Source of the DNA: Risungbinella massiliensis
GTDB taxonomy: Bacteria; Bacillota; Bacilli; Thermoactinomycetales; Thermoactinomycetaceae
DNA length: 64,000 bases
Direction: 5' to 3'
Assembly: GCF_000942395.1 (NCBI RefSeq)
Contig: NZ_LN812102.1
Location: forward strand, 1,050,143 to 1,114,142
The notes beneath the pieces were generated by a model. That model made no database searches and was not told where the DNA came from. It worked only from the letters and a program-made list of their open reading frames with translations. Within the stretch, counting starts at the first letter, position 1, and each line of letters opens with the position of its first letter. Below, in pieces: positions 26,946 through 36,067 of this stretch. The translations under genes and the position numbers were made by a program.

Positions 26946-29297
26946 TCATCTTCGTTCATAACTTTCAGGTGAAACATCCCGCAAGAAAGGATTGGCTTGA
27001 CCTTGTGCAAACAAATGTAGCTCATGCATTGCTCTGGTACAGGCTGTATAAAATAACTTCCGCTCTCCCTCTTCTCGATAGTCAGAAGCGTTCGATACTA
27101 AAACAGCATCAAATTCAATCCCTTTCGCAAGATAGGAGGGGATCACGACCACTCCTTTATCAAAGGAGGCAGAGTGCTTGTGTACTAGTTGTGCTTTTAC
27201 CTTGCCTTCATTCGTTAGCAGTTGATGAATTCGTTTGGCTTCTCCGCTATTTTTACAAAGTACCGCAATAGAATTACGCCCTACTCCTTGCAACCGCTCG
27301 ATCTGACGAGCGATGGCGATCACACGCTCTTTTTCAGAAGAAATGGTATACCAAACAGGTTTCTGTCCATGTCGCTCAAATGGCTCAATCTCCCTACCTC
27401 CTGATACCATTTGACGAGCAAATTCCATGATCTCCTTCGTCGACCGATAACTTTTCAGCAAGTTAAATCGTATACTCTCATTTGACTCAAATAACCCATA
27501 AATAGGGGCAAATGGATCTCGACTCGCAACTGCATGTGCATAGATCGATTGATTGAAATCTCCCAATACAGTCATTTTACTGCGTGGAAATAGGCGTCGG
27601 ATAAACGCAAATTGAAACGGAGAGTAATCCTGTGCCTCATCCAAAAAGACGTGACGGATGGTTGTATTGGTGCGAAATCCTTCTAAGCGCTCTTTTAAAT
27701 AAAGAAACGGAGTCGCATCTTCATAAAAGAGTGCTCCAGAGTCAATCTTGTCTTTCGTCTGCTGACAAATCTCTTTCCAATGAGCAGGTAGTTCTTCTGT
27801 CGTCACTTGCTGTATCCACTTGCCATCTGGCGAGAACAGCTGACGATACGTATTGCGAAAATCGAGAAAACCTAGTCTATCCACCAATTTTCGTAATGGT
27901 TTGATATAGCGTCTGACCACAATTTTGGCGAGCTCCGCTTGTTCTCGATCGAGATCATCAAAGGTGTTATCTGAGTAGCGCTTCTGCTTTTGTAACTTTT
28001 TATGAACTCGGTCATAGATCGATTCATCTAAGTTTTGAATCTCGTCTTCCACCCAAGCTTTTGGTAATTCTTGCTCTTCGATCTCCCGCAACTTATCTTG
28101 CAGCCAACTCTGTGTCAGACTGAGACGATGAGAAATCTTGGATGTCTGATCTAATTGGTAAAAATACTCCATTATCTCCTTGGCAGATACGACAATCTCT
28201 CCTCGGAAGCGAATTCCTCGAAACCGTAGCCCTTGTGTTCCCAATAGATCGTAATACTTCTCCAGAGCCTCGAAAAATACACCAGACGATTTCCACTGAA
28301 TTCCCTCTTTACGAGCATCATAGCCAGGTCTTTTGGGATCACCCAAGACAAACTCCATCTGATCAAACGGATCTTCAAGTTGGTACGCTTTACCCAACTC
28401 CCGTTCCAAATAGTCTTGGAACGTGGTCTGTTGCATATTTTCTTCCCCAAGCTCTGGAAGCACCGTAGAGATATAACTATTGAACATTGGATTCGGCGAG
28501 AACAGGACAATTTGATCCGCCCGGAGGTGCTCCCGATAGCGATACAATAAATAGGCAACTCGTTGCAGTGCAGCCGATGTTTTCCCACTACCTGCCACTC
28601 CTTGTACCACGATCAGTTTGTGGCGATCATCCCGAATAATTTGGTTTTGCTCTCGTTGAATCGTCGCAACGATATTTTTCATATTGGCATCGGCCTGTTT
28701 GCCTAGGATCTCTTGGAGTAGCTCATCTCCAATCGTCACTCCTGTATCAAACATCGCTTCTAATTCACCATGTTTGATCACAAATTGCCGCTTACGATCT
28801 AGCTCTCCTTCAATCTTGCCAGATGGAGTCTCGTAACTAGCAGGTCCAGGCGGATAGTCATAGTAGAGACTGGAGATCGGGGCACGCCAGTCATAGACCA
28901 AAAACTCTTCTTTCTCCTCATCATAAAACGAACCGATCCCGAGATAGATCTTTTCCAAGGTGGGGTCACCAGTTTCTTGAAAGTCTATCCGACCAAAGTA
29001 AGGAGACTTTTGCAGTTTGCGTAGTACTTCCGATTGTTTATGGGCATGACGGTAACGTCTCTCCCGTTCTGAAAGCACCTCTGCTTGTTGGCGTATCGAA
29101 GCCGCTGTCTCTGCTGCTTCCGATGAATCCTCTAGGTTGACCGTCACATCTTCCCAGAAATTACGGCGAATCTGCACAATATCTCGTTGCACAGATTGAG
29201 TTTCTTGTTCGAGTGAACGGTTCTTCTCCCGTACTTTTTCGACTACCCGTTTTACTCGTGCTTCCTCTACTTGCCATTCTTGATCACGTTGTTCCAT
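26946..29297 (-). CDS. helD: RNA polymerase recycling motor HelD
   Basis: A UvrD/SF1-like ATPase that strips stalled RNA polymerase from DNA. It has a charged coiled-coil N-terminus (residues 1-80), the VYDWRAPISSLYYDYPPGPA motif, Walker A in VVQGVAGSGKTSAALQRVAYLL, and later VFLDEAQDYSPFQ (Walker B), QSIYAH, LLKSYRSTKEI and a C-terminal UvrD motif VSNASDYREEGERKLFYTACTRAM. It is 783 residues, normal for the Firmicutes form. ATG 29297 follows GGAGGG; the upstream frame to 29336 has no site. Monocistronic. Confidence 0.93.
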   Translation of the reverse strand: MEQRDQEWQVEEARVKRVVEKVREKNRSLEQETQSVQRDIVQIRRNFWEDVTVNLEDSSEAAETAASIRQQAEVLSERERRYRHAHKQSEVLRKLQKSPYFGRIDFQETGDPTLEKIYLGIGSFYDEEKEEFLVYDWRAPISSLYYDYPPGPASYETPSGKIEGELDRKRQFVIKHGELEAMFDTGVTIGDELLQEILGKQADANMKNIVATIQREQNQIIRDDRHKLIVVQGVAGSGKTSAALQRVAYLLYRYREHLRADQIVLFSPNPMFNSYISTVLPELGEENMQQTTFQDYLERELGKAYQLEDPFDQMEFVLGDPKRPGYDARKEGIQWKSSGVFFEALEKYYDLLGTQGLRFRGIRFRGEIVVSAKEIMEYFYQLDQTSKISHRLSLTQSWLQDKLREIEEQELPKAWVEDEIQNLDESIYDRVHKKLQKQKRYSDNTFDDLDREQAELAKIVVRRYIKPLRKLVDRLGFLDFRNTYRQLFSPDGKWIQQVTTEELPAHWKEICQQTKDKIDSGALFYEDATPFLYLKERLEGFRTNTTIRHVFLDEAQDYSPFQFAFIRRLFPRSKMTVLGDFNQSIYAHAVASRDPFAPIYGLFESNESIRFNLLKSYRSTKEIMEFARQMVSGGREIEPFERHGQKPVWYTISSEKERVIAIARQIERLQGVGRNSIAVLCKNSGEAKRIHQLLTNEGKVKAQLVHKHSASFDKGVVVIPSYLAKGIEFDAVLVSNASDYREEGERKLFYTACTRAMHELHLFAQGQANPFLRDVSPESYERR

Positions 29298-29445
29298 CCG
29301 CTTCCCTCCAATTGAACTAACTTGTTGACAAATCATTTTTTATCCAATATAATAAAGTTGGGATATTATTTAAAAATGTTAACTTCCTAGCGATAGCACA
29401 AAATTTATTGTACTATCCTTTGTTTCCAATTGCAACCAAAAAGAG

Positions 29446-29473
29446 AGCACTGAGTCCATTTGGATTCAGTGCT
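29446..29473 (-). terminator. Terminator of the oxidoreductase gene
   Basis: Arms AGCACTGAGTCCA and TGGATTCAGTGCT pair with one G-T mismatch. The minus-strand tail is CTCTTTTTGG. Confidence 0.8.
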
Positions 29474-29504
29474 TATTTATATCTCCTAAAGTCCAGATCA
29501 TTTC

Positions 29505-31055
29505 CTATGACTCTTGTTCCTCTAACTCTACTTTGGCGAGTGGTTCTTTGGCAGGTCCTTCTATCACGTTACCATCATAACTATACCGAGAACCGTGACA
29601 TGGACAATCCCAAGTACGATCTCCCGAGTTCCAATTCACTTCACAACCTAGATGCGTACAGGTGGTATCGACGATATGAAGTTTCCCATCTTGATCCTTA
29701 TAGGCACCGCAACGTTCTCCACGAACTCGTACGATCGCCCCTTGATCATTTTGGATGTTCTCGATCTTCTCAAAGTTCATCCCAACTTTCCCAGCGATAA
29801 GATGACCTGCCACATCTGCGTTCTCCACAATAAAGCTTCGAATGCTTGGATCAGCATGGAATCGTTGTGGATCATAGAGTTCTGCAAATGGATTTTCACG
29901 CTGAAGGATCAAATCTTTCAATATCATTCCAGAGAGAGTTCCATGCGTCATGCCCCACTTGCGATAACCTGTCGCTACCCAAACATTGGGACGATCCGCC
30001 GTTAGCTGCCCAATATACGGAACTTTGTCCAAGGTGTGCAAATCTTGAGCCGACCATCGCCATCCATACTCGGCAATCCCAAAGGTCTCTTCTGCAAACC
30101 GCTCAATTTCCTCATAGTAGTGCTGAGTTGATCCACCTTGTCCCGTTTTGTGAGTATCCCCACCGAACAAGATCCAGTCCTCTCCGTTGACTTTCACTGA
30201 GCGAAGAGACCTTCCAGGAGTATCAATGCTCACATACATTCCCCCAGAATAGGGGTGCTTTGGTTTGATCGCTCCTACATACGAACGATCGGCATACATT
30301 CTCGTAAAATAAAATCCTTTATCATAGAACGGAAAATGCGAAGCGATAATGACATGACGACACGAAATCTTGGCACCACGCTCAAGCACTACTTTTGGTT
30401 CATCGCCATCTTCTATGTAACTAGCAGTGGTATTCTCATAAAACTTCCCGCCATTCTTCTCTACCTCTTTTACCAAGCCAGCTAGATATTTCAACGGGTT
30501 GAACTGTGCTTGATTTGGCATCTTGATCGCTGCTTCCACTCCTAAAACAGGGATAGATAGATGATCAAGATACTCCCCAGGAATTCCGAGAGACCAGTAG
30601 GCTTGTATCTCTTTTTCCATCTGAGACAGAGAGGACTTCTGATAGGCATAAATATACGCATCCTGTGTCTCCATATCGCATTGAATCGATAGGTCTTCTG
30701 CTGTTCTCCGCATAAATTGGATTGCATCTGTATTGGCTAGGTAATAGGCCTGAGCTTTTTCTTTGCCCATGTGTTGTAAAAGTTCATCGTAGATCAGGTC
30801 ATGTTGTGCGGTCATTTTGGCAGTGGTATGCCCAGTCGTTCCATAGAGGATTTTATTGGAATCAATTACTGTCACCCGAAGCCCTTCTTGTGACAGGAGA
30901 TAAGCAGCCGTAATCCCCGAGATCCCGGCTCCAATAATCGCCACGTCTGTATCTATACCTTCTTGTAGAGATGGGTATGTTGGCAAGTCGACCATACCTC
31001 TCCAGAGCGGCTCTGGATTAGTCGGTTGGCTCCATGATTTATTAGTCGAAGTCAT
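29505..31055 (-). CDS. FAD-dependent oxidoreductase with C-terminal Rieske domain (YhfW-like)
   Basis: The DAO-type FAD domain begins VAIIGAGISGITAAYLLSQEG (about residue 37) and includes YGTTGHTTAKMTAQHDLIY. The last 100 residues form a Rieske [2Fe-2S] domain with CTHLGC and CPCHGSRY supplying the Cys/His ligands. Architecture and length (516 residues) match B. subtilis YhfW. The substrate is unknown. ATG 31055 follows GGGAGGG; the extra frame up to 31166 lacks a site. Monocistronic with its own terminator. Confidence 0.92.
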   Translation of the reverse strand: MTSTNKSWSQPTNPEPLWRGMVDLPTYPSLQEGIDTDVAIIGAGISGITAAYLLSQEGLRVTVIDSNKILYGTTGHTTAKMTAQHDLIYDELLQHMGKEKAQAYYLANTDAIQFMRRTAEDLSIQCDMETQDAYIYAYQKSSLSQMEKEIQAYWSLGIPGEYLDHLSIPVLGVEAAIKMPNQAQFNPLKYLAGLVKEVEKNGGKFYENTTASYIEDGDEPKVVLERGAKISCRHVIIASHFPFYDKGFYFTRMYADRSYVGAIKPKHPYSGGMYVSIDTPGRSLRSVKVNGEDWILFGGDTHKTGQGGSTQHYYEEIERFAEETFGIAEYGWRWSAQDLHTLDKVPYIGQLTADRPNVWVATGYRKWGMTHGTLSGMILKDLILQRENPFAELYDPQRFHADPSIRSFIVENADVAGHLIAGKVGMNFEKIENIQNDQGAIVRVRGERCGAYKDQDGKLHIVDTTCTHLGCEVNWNSGDRTWDCPCHGSRYSYDGNVIEGPAKEPLAKVELEEQES

Positions 31056-31678
31056 ATGTAGTCCCTCCCGGATTTCATCCCCTATATCATGTGCTAATGA
31101 TTGGAAAATAATCCTAGTTGCAAGTAGAAGGGTCAATCTAGAATGAAAATCATATGACGTAGTCATTAGAAATTTTGATTTTTCTTGTGGATGGAACGGG
31201 GTTTCATTAAAAAAACTGCCAACAAAAGGTACTTCGAATTTCTAAATAGTGACTTTGAATTCATTAATTTTACTTTGAGACGGGAAATTTATCCCGTTCT
31301 CTTTCCAAGACACTGATCGCCTCATGATGGTAATGGAAGAAGCGAAAAAAACGTTATTTGCTGTTTCGTTGTAACTGTTCAATCAAACAAGGCAATAGGA
31401 TTTTGAAGAATGGACAACCCACCAAAAATAATGAAGAGAGTTATATCTTACGCTAGTAAGACAAATAAAAACGAGAGCTCTGCAATCTATATATAAAACA
31501 AAAAATAATCCCCCCTCAGATCTGCAAAACAGTCCACTTGAAGGGGGATTAAATATTGGTCCTCTTTTCGAATTGACTTTAATAAAGGCGGGATTACAAG
31601 AAGGATTTATATGCGCCATCTACTAGAAATTTATCAGTATACACAAGTGATCCAATGTAAAATTTTGCATTTAGTAGC
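31056..31678. other. Intergenic region without a supported gene
   Basis: It contains the terminator at 31507-31550 belonging to the membrane protein gene. Short frames here (for example 31383-31619, minus) span that hairpin, lack ribosome sites and are Cys/Ser-rich in a way typical of chance frames. I see no RNA gene. Confidence 0.5.
31507..31550 (-). terminator. Terminator downstream of membrane protein gene
   Basis: Arms AATCCCCC and GGGGGATT enclose a long loop. The minus-strand tail is ATTTTTTG. It lies about 130 bases beyond the stop at 31679. Confidence 0.55.
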
Positions 31679-32590
31679 TTAGTCTATGTCTACCAATGCA
31701 GCTAAATCAAGTGATTTTTCTATTTCCTCCTGACAAAGTCCAGCAATCGTATTTAATCTTTCATGAATTGGGAAATGTACTTCATATATATTATTTTTTT
31801 GCTGATCTTCCATAATACGTTCGCAACAATCTAACATGTCTTTTATGTGACCTCTAAAAGGTTTAGACAAATAATACTTATTTTCAATAAATAAGCTTCT
31901 TAATGCTTCTACTTTATCTATCCATTCATCGTAACCGTTTTTAAACGGAATAAAAAGATACTTTCTAACAACATCCTGAATGGATTGCTCTATTTCAGGA
32001 TACACCTGTATTCTCTTTTCAATTACACGTTCCTTTAAATTTGCCCGTGATTGCTCAATCATCGCCATCTGCGTTTGTTTGTTAAAGTAAAAAGTTACAA
32101 TAAGGGTAATACTAATAGTCATAACTGAGCCGATAGTACTAAGTATCGATGCATCTACTTCAGGAGAAAAATAATGATGTGGATAGTATTTTTTAAAAAG
32201 AATAGAACCAATTAGATATAAGAATCTTATCCCAGCTAATCCAGCTAAGATCCTATACATAGTAAGCAAATATTTATCAAATAGTTTCATATTTAAAAAA
32301 TTGCTATACCATGAAACAATTTTCCATTTTACTAAAATTCGATCAAACAGATTTTTGCTTCTCGCAGCTAGCTCCATTAATAGATAAAAAGTCAAAAAGA
32401 CCATTAAATCAGCAAGAGAATTTCTAGAGATCCATAGAAACTTTGTAGCAAAAACAAAAATTAGATAATATGATGTGAGATTAGTTATTCTCACAAGTTT
32501 TATAACAACATCCAAAAACCTGTCGGAAATACTGTATGAAATCAATAAAATAATAAGATTACTAACGTAGACCCATATAATGTTTTCCAC
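31679..32590 (-). CDS. Multi-pass membrane protein of unknown function
   Basis: Not recognised. The 303 residues comprise about four hydrophobic segments (residues 5-20, 40-75, 110-130, 148-168) and then a cytoplasmic, charged helical C-terminal half (QTQMAMIEQSRANLKERVIEKR onward). The layout, with a membrane anchor followed by a helical domain after FYFNKQTQMAMIEQSR, resembles DUF4760-type proteins of uncertain role. It starts at GTG 32590, with GGAGGAG about 11 bases upstream. It is a single gene in an AT-rich, accessory-looking stretch. Confidence 0.6.
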   Translation of the reverse strand: MENIIWVYVSNLIILLISYSISDRFLDVVIKLVRITNLTSYYLIFVFATKFLWISRNSLADLMVFLTFYLLMELAARSKNLFDRILVKWKIVSWYSNFLNMKLFDKYLLTMYRILAGLAGIRFLYLIGSILFKKYYPHHYFSPEVDASILSTIGSVMTISITLIVTFYFNKQTQMAMIEQSRANLKERVIEKRIQVYPEIEQSIQDVVRKYLFIPFKNGYDEWIDKVEALRSLFIENKYYLSKPFRGHIKDMLDCCERIMEDQQKNNIYEVHFPIHERLNTIAGLCQEEIEKSLDLAALVDID

Positions 32591-33041
32591 TTATTCTAAA
32601 TCTCCTCCTGTAAAAGTACTAGCCTCTACATCCTACCTCTAGAAAGTTCCTCAGATCAATCAAAGTAAGACTATCTCAAAGCTTGTGAAGCGAAACTCGA
32701 CCTGTCATTTGTCTATAGCCCATACTTTATCTCATTAATACAAGGAGATATCACATTATTCTAATACCAATAGTTATATATATTCAGTATATTTTCTGTA
32801 AAAACATATTCTATCATTTAATCGCCCTGTGTTCTCTCTTTCATAATTAGGTTAACTTATATCTACATAACATATACACAAGTCTGTTTTTATTTAATCA
32901 ATCTATTCAATAGTATCTATTACTTTCTCTTTAATGATTAGATATACTCTTATATCTAAAAATAAGCCTACATAATATTTATGTATACGGCAGAAAAATG
33001 TGTCTTTTTATTCTAATAATCTAACTTTATCTAGAAAACAA
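32591..33041. other. AT-rich intergenic region
   Basis: No open frame with a ribosome site, no RNA gene and no repeat could be supported. Composition is more AT-rich than the neighbours. It should include the promoter of the membrane protein gene. Confidence 0.5.
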
Positions 33042-33082
33042 AAAACGAGAAGCCCTGCAACACTCTCAGAACTCCTCGTTTT
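33042..33082 (-). terminator. Terminator of the XRE-TPR gene
   Basis: Arms AAAACGAG and CTCGTTTT surround a long loop. On the minus strand the hairpin is followed by TTTTGTTTTC. Confidence 0.75.
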
Positions 33083-33099
33083 CTATCGACCTACTCTAC

Positions 33100-34470
33100 T
33101 TATGAATCTGGTGGCTCATGTTCTACTACTCTACGCATATAACGTTCACCTCCGCTTCGTAATTCAACCGTAATTCGATATAATCGCTCCATCAGACCAT
33201 TTAAATCTGAACTTTTTGTCTGTTCGTAGGATTGCATCAATTTTACAATCATCTCCTGTGCTACGTCAAATAGATCATGCTCTTCCGAGATATCCAGAGC
33301 CGTCTTATAACTTTTTATTGCCTCTGGTAACTTTCCTTGTGCTACAAAGCAATCTCCGCGAGTCTTTAATGCTTGTACATAACGAACAACGTCGCTCGAT
33401 TTTTCCCCAATTTTTACTGCATTATTAAACCATTGTTCTGCTTCTTTCCACTTTTGTCTTTGTACATTGAGTAAACCCAACTGAGTAAAAGTAGAGATTA
33501 ATAGATGCTTTCTCTGTACCTTCTTTTGTAACTCGATAGATTGGAGAAAACAATTCTCTGCCATGTCTAACTCTCCTGTGGCGACATAAACGCTTCCCAG
33601 TGTAGTCAATAATTCCATTGATCTTTCTGGCATTTTACTCATTCGAGCTATGTTGATCCCATGCAATGCGCATTTTTTTGCTTCTGTATAAAGCATTTGT
33701 TTACATAACGAAGATGCCTTAATCTCATACATATTGAGCAATACTTCTGGATTTTCGATTTGATCAATCTCCATCCACATACGTTCTAGGGTTCTAAGTG
33801 ATCTCTCTTTTAGATTGAGATGATCCAGATAGCTGATCTTACTAATCAAAAGAGTATATTTTATATAGCTTCTTTCTCCATCTTCATGAAAACAATTAAG
33901 CCCTTCCTCTGTGTACATCAGCGCTTTTTTAAGGTTATTTTCCTCATAGAAACTAATGCGTCCCAACTCATATAAAGCAGTAGGTTTTATATTGTTTACT
34001 AACAACTCTCTATTTTGATCTACGATTTTAATTGCTTCCAAAAAGTTTTTCCTTGCTTTTGCCCATTGCTTTTTCTCGTAATAAATCTTGCCTTTCAGGT
34101 AAAAAACTTGTGCTTTCACATGATTGGTATCTGACAAATCAATTTCTCTTAATTGCCCTAAAGCTCGATCCGCACTTACTAGATGAATTGTGTTCTCAAT
34201 CAGAGCTAACTTCACCAATAATTCCTCGTCCTGTTTCTCCCCATGTTGCATCACATCTTTGGCACTGTTGAGGTCAAAATCAAGCTGTTTACAGTAGTAA
34301 CGAATTTTCTCAATGGAAGTATTGGCTAATCCTCTTTCGATCGAGCTGATCGTCGCTGCTGATATGTTGTCATCCTCTAGATTCTTCAGGCGTAATCCCT
34401 TACTCTTTCGTTTGGCTCGCAATATTTCTCCCAATTTTTTCAGATCGATGTCCATGTCATTTTCCTCCAA
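33100..34470 (-). CDS. XRE family regulator with TPR repeats (RNPP-like)
   Basis: The N-terminal helix-turn-helix (about residues 10-68: LGEILRAKRKSKGLRLKNLEDDNISAATISSIERGLANTS) is followed by about nine TPR-like helical repeats to the C-terminus. The architecture matches peptide-sensing regulators of the PlcR/NprR/Rgg class, which bind a small secreted peptide in the TPR groove. Length (456) is like NprR-type proteins. No obvious cognate pro-peptide gene is next to it. It is divergent from the DUF3970-like/Nudix genes, which may be its targets. The SD is weak. Confidence 0.8.
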   Translation of the reverse strand: MEENDMDIDLKKLGEILRAKRKSKGLRLKNLEDDNISAATISSIERGLANTSIEKIRYYCKQLDFDLNSAKDVMQHGEKQDEELLVKLALIENTIHLVSADRALGQLREIDLSDTNHVKAQVFYLKGKIYYEKKQWAKARKNFLEAIKIVDQNRELLVNNIKPTALYELGRISFYEENNLKKALMYTEEGLNCFHEDGERSYIKYTLLISKISYLDHLNLKERSLRTLERMWMEIDQIENPEVLLNMYEIKASSLCKQMLYTEAKKCALHGINIARMSKMPERSMELLTTLGSVYVATGELDMAENCFLQSIELQKKVQRKHLLISTFTQLGLLNVQRQKWKEAEQWFNNAVKIGEKSSDVVRYVQALKTRGDCFVAQGKLPEAIKSYKTALDISEEHDLFDVAQEMIVKLMQSYEQTKSSDLNGLMERLYRITVELRSGGERYMRRVVEHEPPDS

Positions 34471-34660
34471 TCCCTAGTACCTTGTGGCGAATTATAATAT
34501 TTTTCGATAAATTTTGTCTACTATTTTTTGACAACTCTAAAATATGAGATAAATATAATAAGAACGAGCGAAACAGACAATAATTATAAATATCGAGATA
34601 ATTTATGATTGTATTTAGAATATAGACAGATGGAACAAATTAGAAATGAGGGGATTGGAT

Positions 34661-34939
34661 ATGGTTGAACTAGCGTTAAAAGGATCACACGAAGAAGTGA
34701 AAGAGTTACTGAAATGGATGACAGCAATGTTCCATATTAAGAAGGTGACATGCTGTTTTGAATCGATGGAAGTGAAATGCTCTGTAACATTGAATGAGGT
34801 CTCTAAACAACCAGTCTCTTCAGTAGAACTCTACACAGAAAATGGGCAGCGTCTTGCAATTGATCTAATAGAAGGAGAGTCCATCCAAGAAGGGACGAGA
34901 ACGATCGTCAGAGGGAAGCACTTTGATATATTTAGCTAG
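34661..34939 (+). CDS. Small DUF3970-like protein
   Basis: The 92-residue protein begins MVELALKGSHEEVKELLKWM, similar to the start of DUF3970 proteins, and then has an antiparallel-strand-like region with two cysteines (TCCFESMEVKCSV). The function is unknown. ATG 34661 is preferred because GAGGGG lies seven bases upstream; the frame extends back to 34646 without a site. It is transcribed away from the XRE-TPR gene and 30 bases ahead of the Nudix gene, likely one operon. Confidence 0.65.
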   Translation: MVELALKGSHEEVKELLKWMTAMFHIKKVTCCFESMEVKCSVTLNEVSKQPVSSVELYTENGQRLAIDLIEGESIQEGTRTIVRGKHFDIFS

Positions 34940-34969
34940 AAGTTGAGGAGGAAACGGAGGGGAATTCTC

Positions 34970-35581
34970 ATGAGAAAAAAGGAACCCATTATCGCAAAAC
35001 CAAGTCTACTACTGGATCGCATCCTCAGAAGTCCAATAAAAAATCAAGTGAATAACTATCTACGCTATTATCCCACCGAGGCAACACAACTCAAGCTACT
35101 ATTAAAACACTTTCATGAAGAGGGCGATTTATATGATCGGAAATCGCTTCCTGGGCACATCACAGCAAGCGGGATCGTGGTGGAAGATGGGAAGATCTTG
35201 ATGATCTACCACCCATTTCTCCAAAAGTGGCTCCAACCCGGCGGTCATGTCGATCCTGGAGAAACACCTTTGATGGCTGCAAGAAGAGAGATCCTTGAAG
35301 AGACAGGGATTCCAACTAAATTCCATCCTTGGCATCAGCAACATATACTACCGATCGATATTAACATCCATCCGATTCCTGCCAATCCAAAAAAGCAGGA
35401 GCCTAGTCATTTTCATTATGATTTTCGCTATCTATTGCAGGTGGATACCTCGAAAGAGAGAGTACCAAAGGTAGAAGTGGATCATGAAGTTACTTGGAAA
35501 GAAGTGCAAGAGATTGAGGAAGAGAATTTGGTGAATTTGTTGGTGAAGTTAGAGAAAGAATTGGAAAGAGAAATGAGGTAA
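34970..35581 (+). CDS. Nudix hydrolase
   Basis: The Nudix box is complete: GGHVDPGETPLMAARREILEETGI fits G-x5-E-x7-REUxEExGU. The N-terminal region has a helical extension of about 55 residues, and the 203-residue length resembles Nudix proteins of Bacillus and actinobacteria acting on nucleotide derivatives. The precise substrate is not deducible. ATG 34970 follows GGAGGGG with seven bases; the upstream GTG/ATG frame to 34943 is less likely. A terminator follows. Confidence 0.9.
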   Translation: MRKKEPIIAKPSLLLDRILRSPIKNQVNNYLRYYPTEATQLKLLLKHFHEEGDLYDRKSLPGHITASGIVVEDGKILMIYHPFLQKWLQPGGHVDPGETPLMAARREILEETGIPTKFHPWHQQHILPIDINIHPIPANPKKQEPSHFHYDFRYLLQVDTSKERVPKVEVDHEVTWKEVQEIEEENLVNLLVKLEKELEREMR

Positions 35582-35583
35582 TA

Positions 35584-35609
35584 GGATAGGAGATAATCCC
35601 TATCCTTTT
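35584..35609 (+). terminator. Terminator of Nudix operon
   Basis: Arms GGATAGG and CCTATCC are followed by TTTT. Confidence 0.75.
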
Positions 35610-35869
35610 GCCATTACACAAAAAAACACACCTAAAACCGAATAGAAAATAGCCCTTCTTAAAGATGATTTTTTCTCCTTGTCGTCCTCATCTGTAAAGT
35701 AGTTCATCCAATAACCTATACATAACCAAATCAAAGTCGCACCTGGTAAATAAGAAGTCCATGTTGGGGATGGATCAGTTAAAAAGCGAAAATAAATATA
35801 AACTCCAATCAGTGGGATACCAAGAAACCAAATAACTTTTCTTATTTTCTTTATTATAGACTTATCTAT
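35600..35869 (-). pseudogene. Small membrane protein, paralogue of the 59.6 kb gene, start and 3' end altered
   Basis: The minus strand reads IRKVIWFLGIPLIGVYIYF, then TWTSYLPGATLIWLCIGYWM, DEDDKEKKSSLRRAIFYSVL and GVFF. This matches the 59623-59895 protein in order and spacing (SRWIGILLFLVLVYTL, STWISYLISTVWIWSGFGNW, KEKKSSLKSAIIYTTL). There is no ATG: the position expected for the start (35869) is ATA, six bases after GAGAGGG. A run of eight T near the end pushes the frame into the neighbouring terminator, whereas seven T would give a TAG at 35600. It is either a rare-start gene with an assembly slip or a fresh pseudogene. Confidence 0.5.
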
Positions 35870-36010
35870 CGTAATCCCTCTCTTAAAATATTATCATACT
35901 ACTCTCATTAGAATCTTTTTATCAGAAATGCACAAGTAGAAATATGAAAATTCTAATTTAAAATGATTTCCCTCAATGTAAAAGAAGTCATTGCAGAATA
36001 GGCAAAAAAA

Positions 36011-36042
36011 TCGGACGAGAGAAGGCTACTCCCCACGTCCGA
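36011..36042 (-). terminator. Terminator of marR-emrB-type operon
   Basis: Arms TCGGACG and CGTCCGA are followed on the minus strand by TTTTTTT. Confidence 0.85.
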
Positions 36043-36067
36043 CACTTATCTTAGATCCCCTACCCTA

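Noticed and set aside
31383..31619. 78-codon open frame on the minus strand
   Set aside because: Runs across a terminator hairpin, has no SD and reads as random Cys/Ser-rich sequence.
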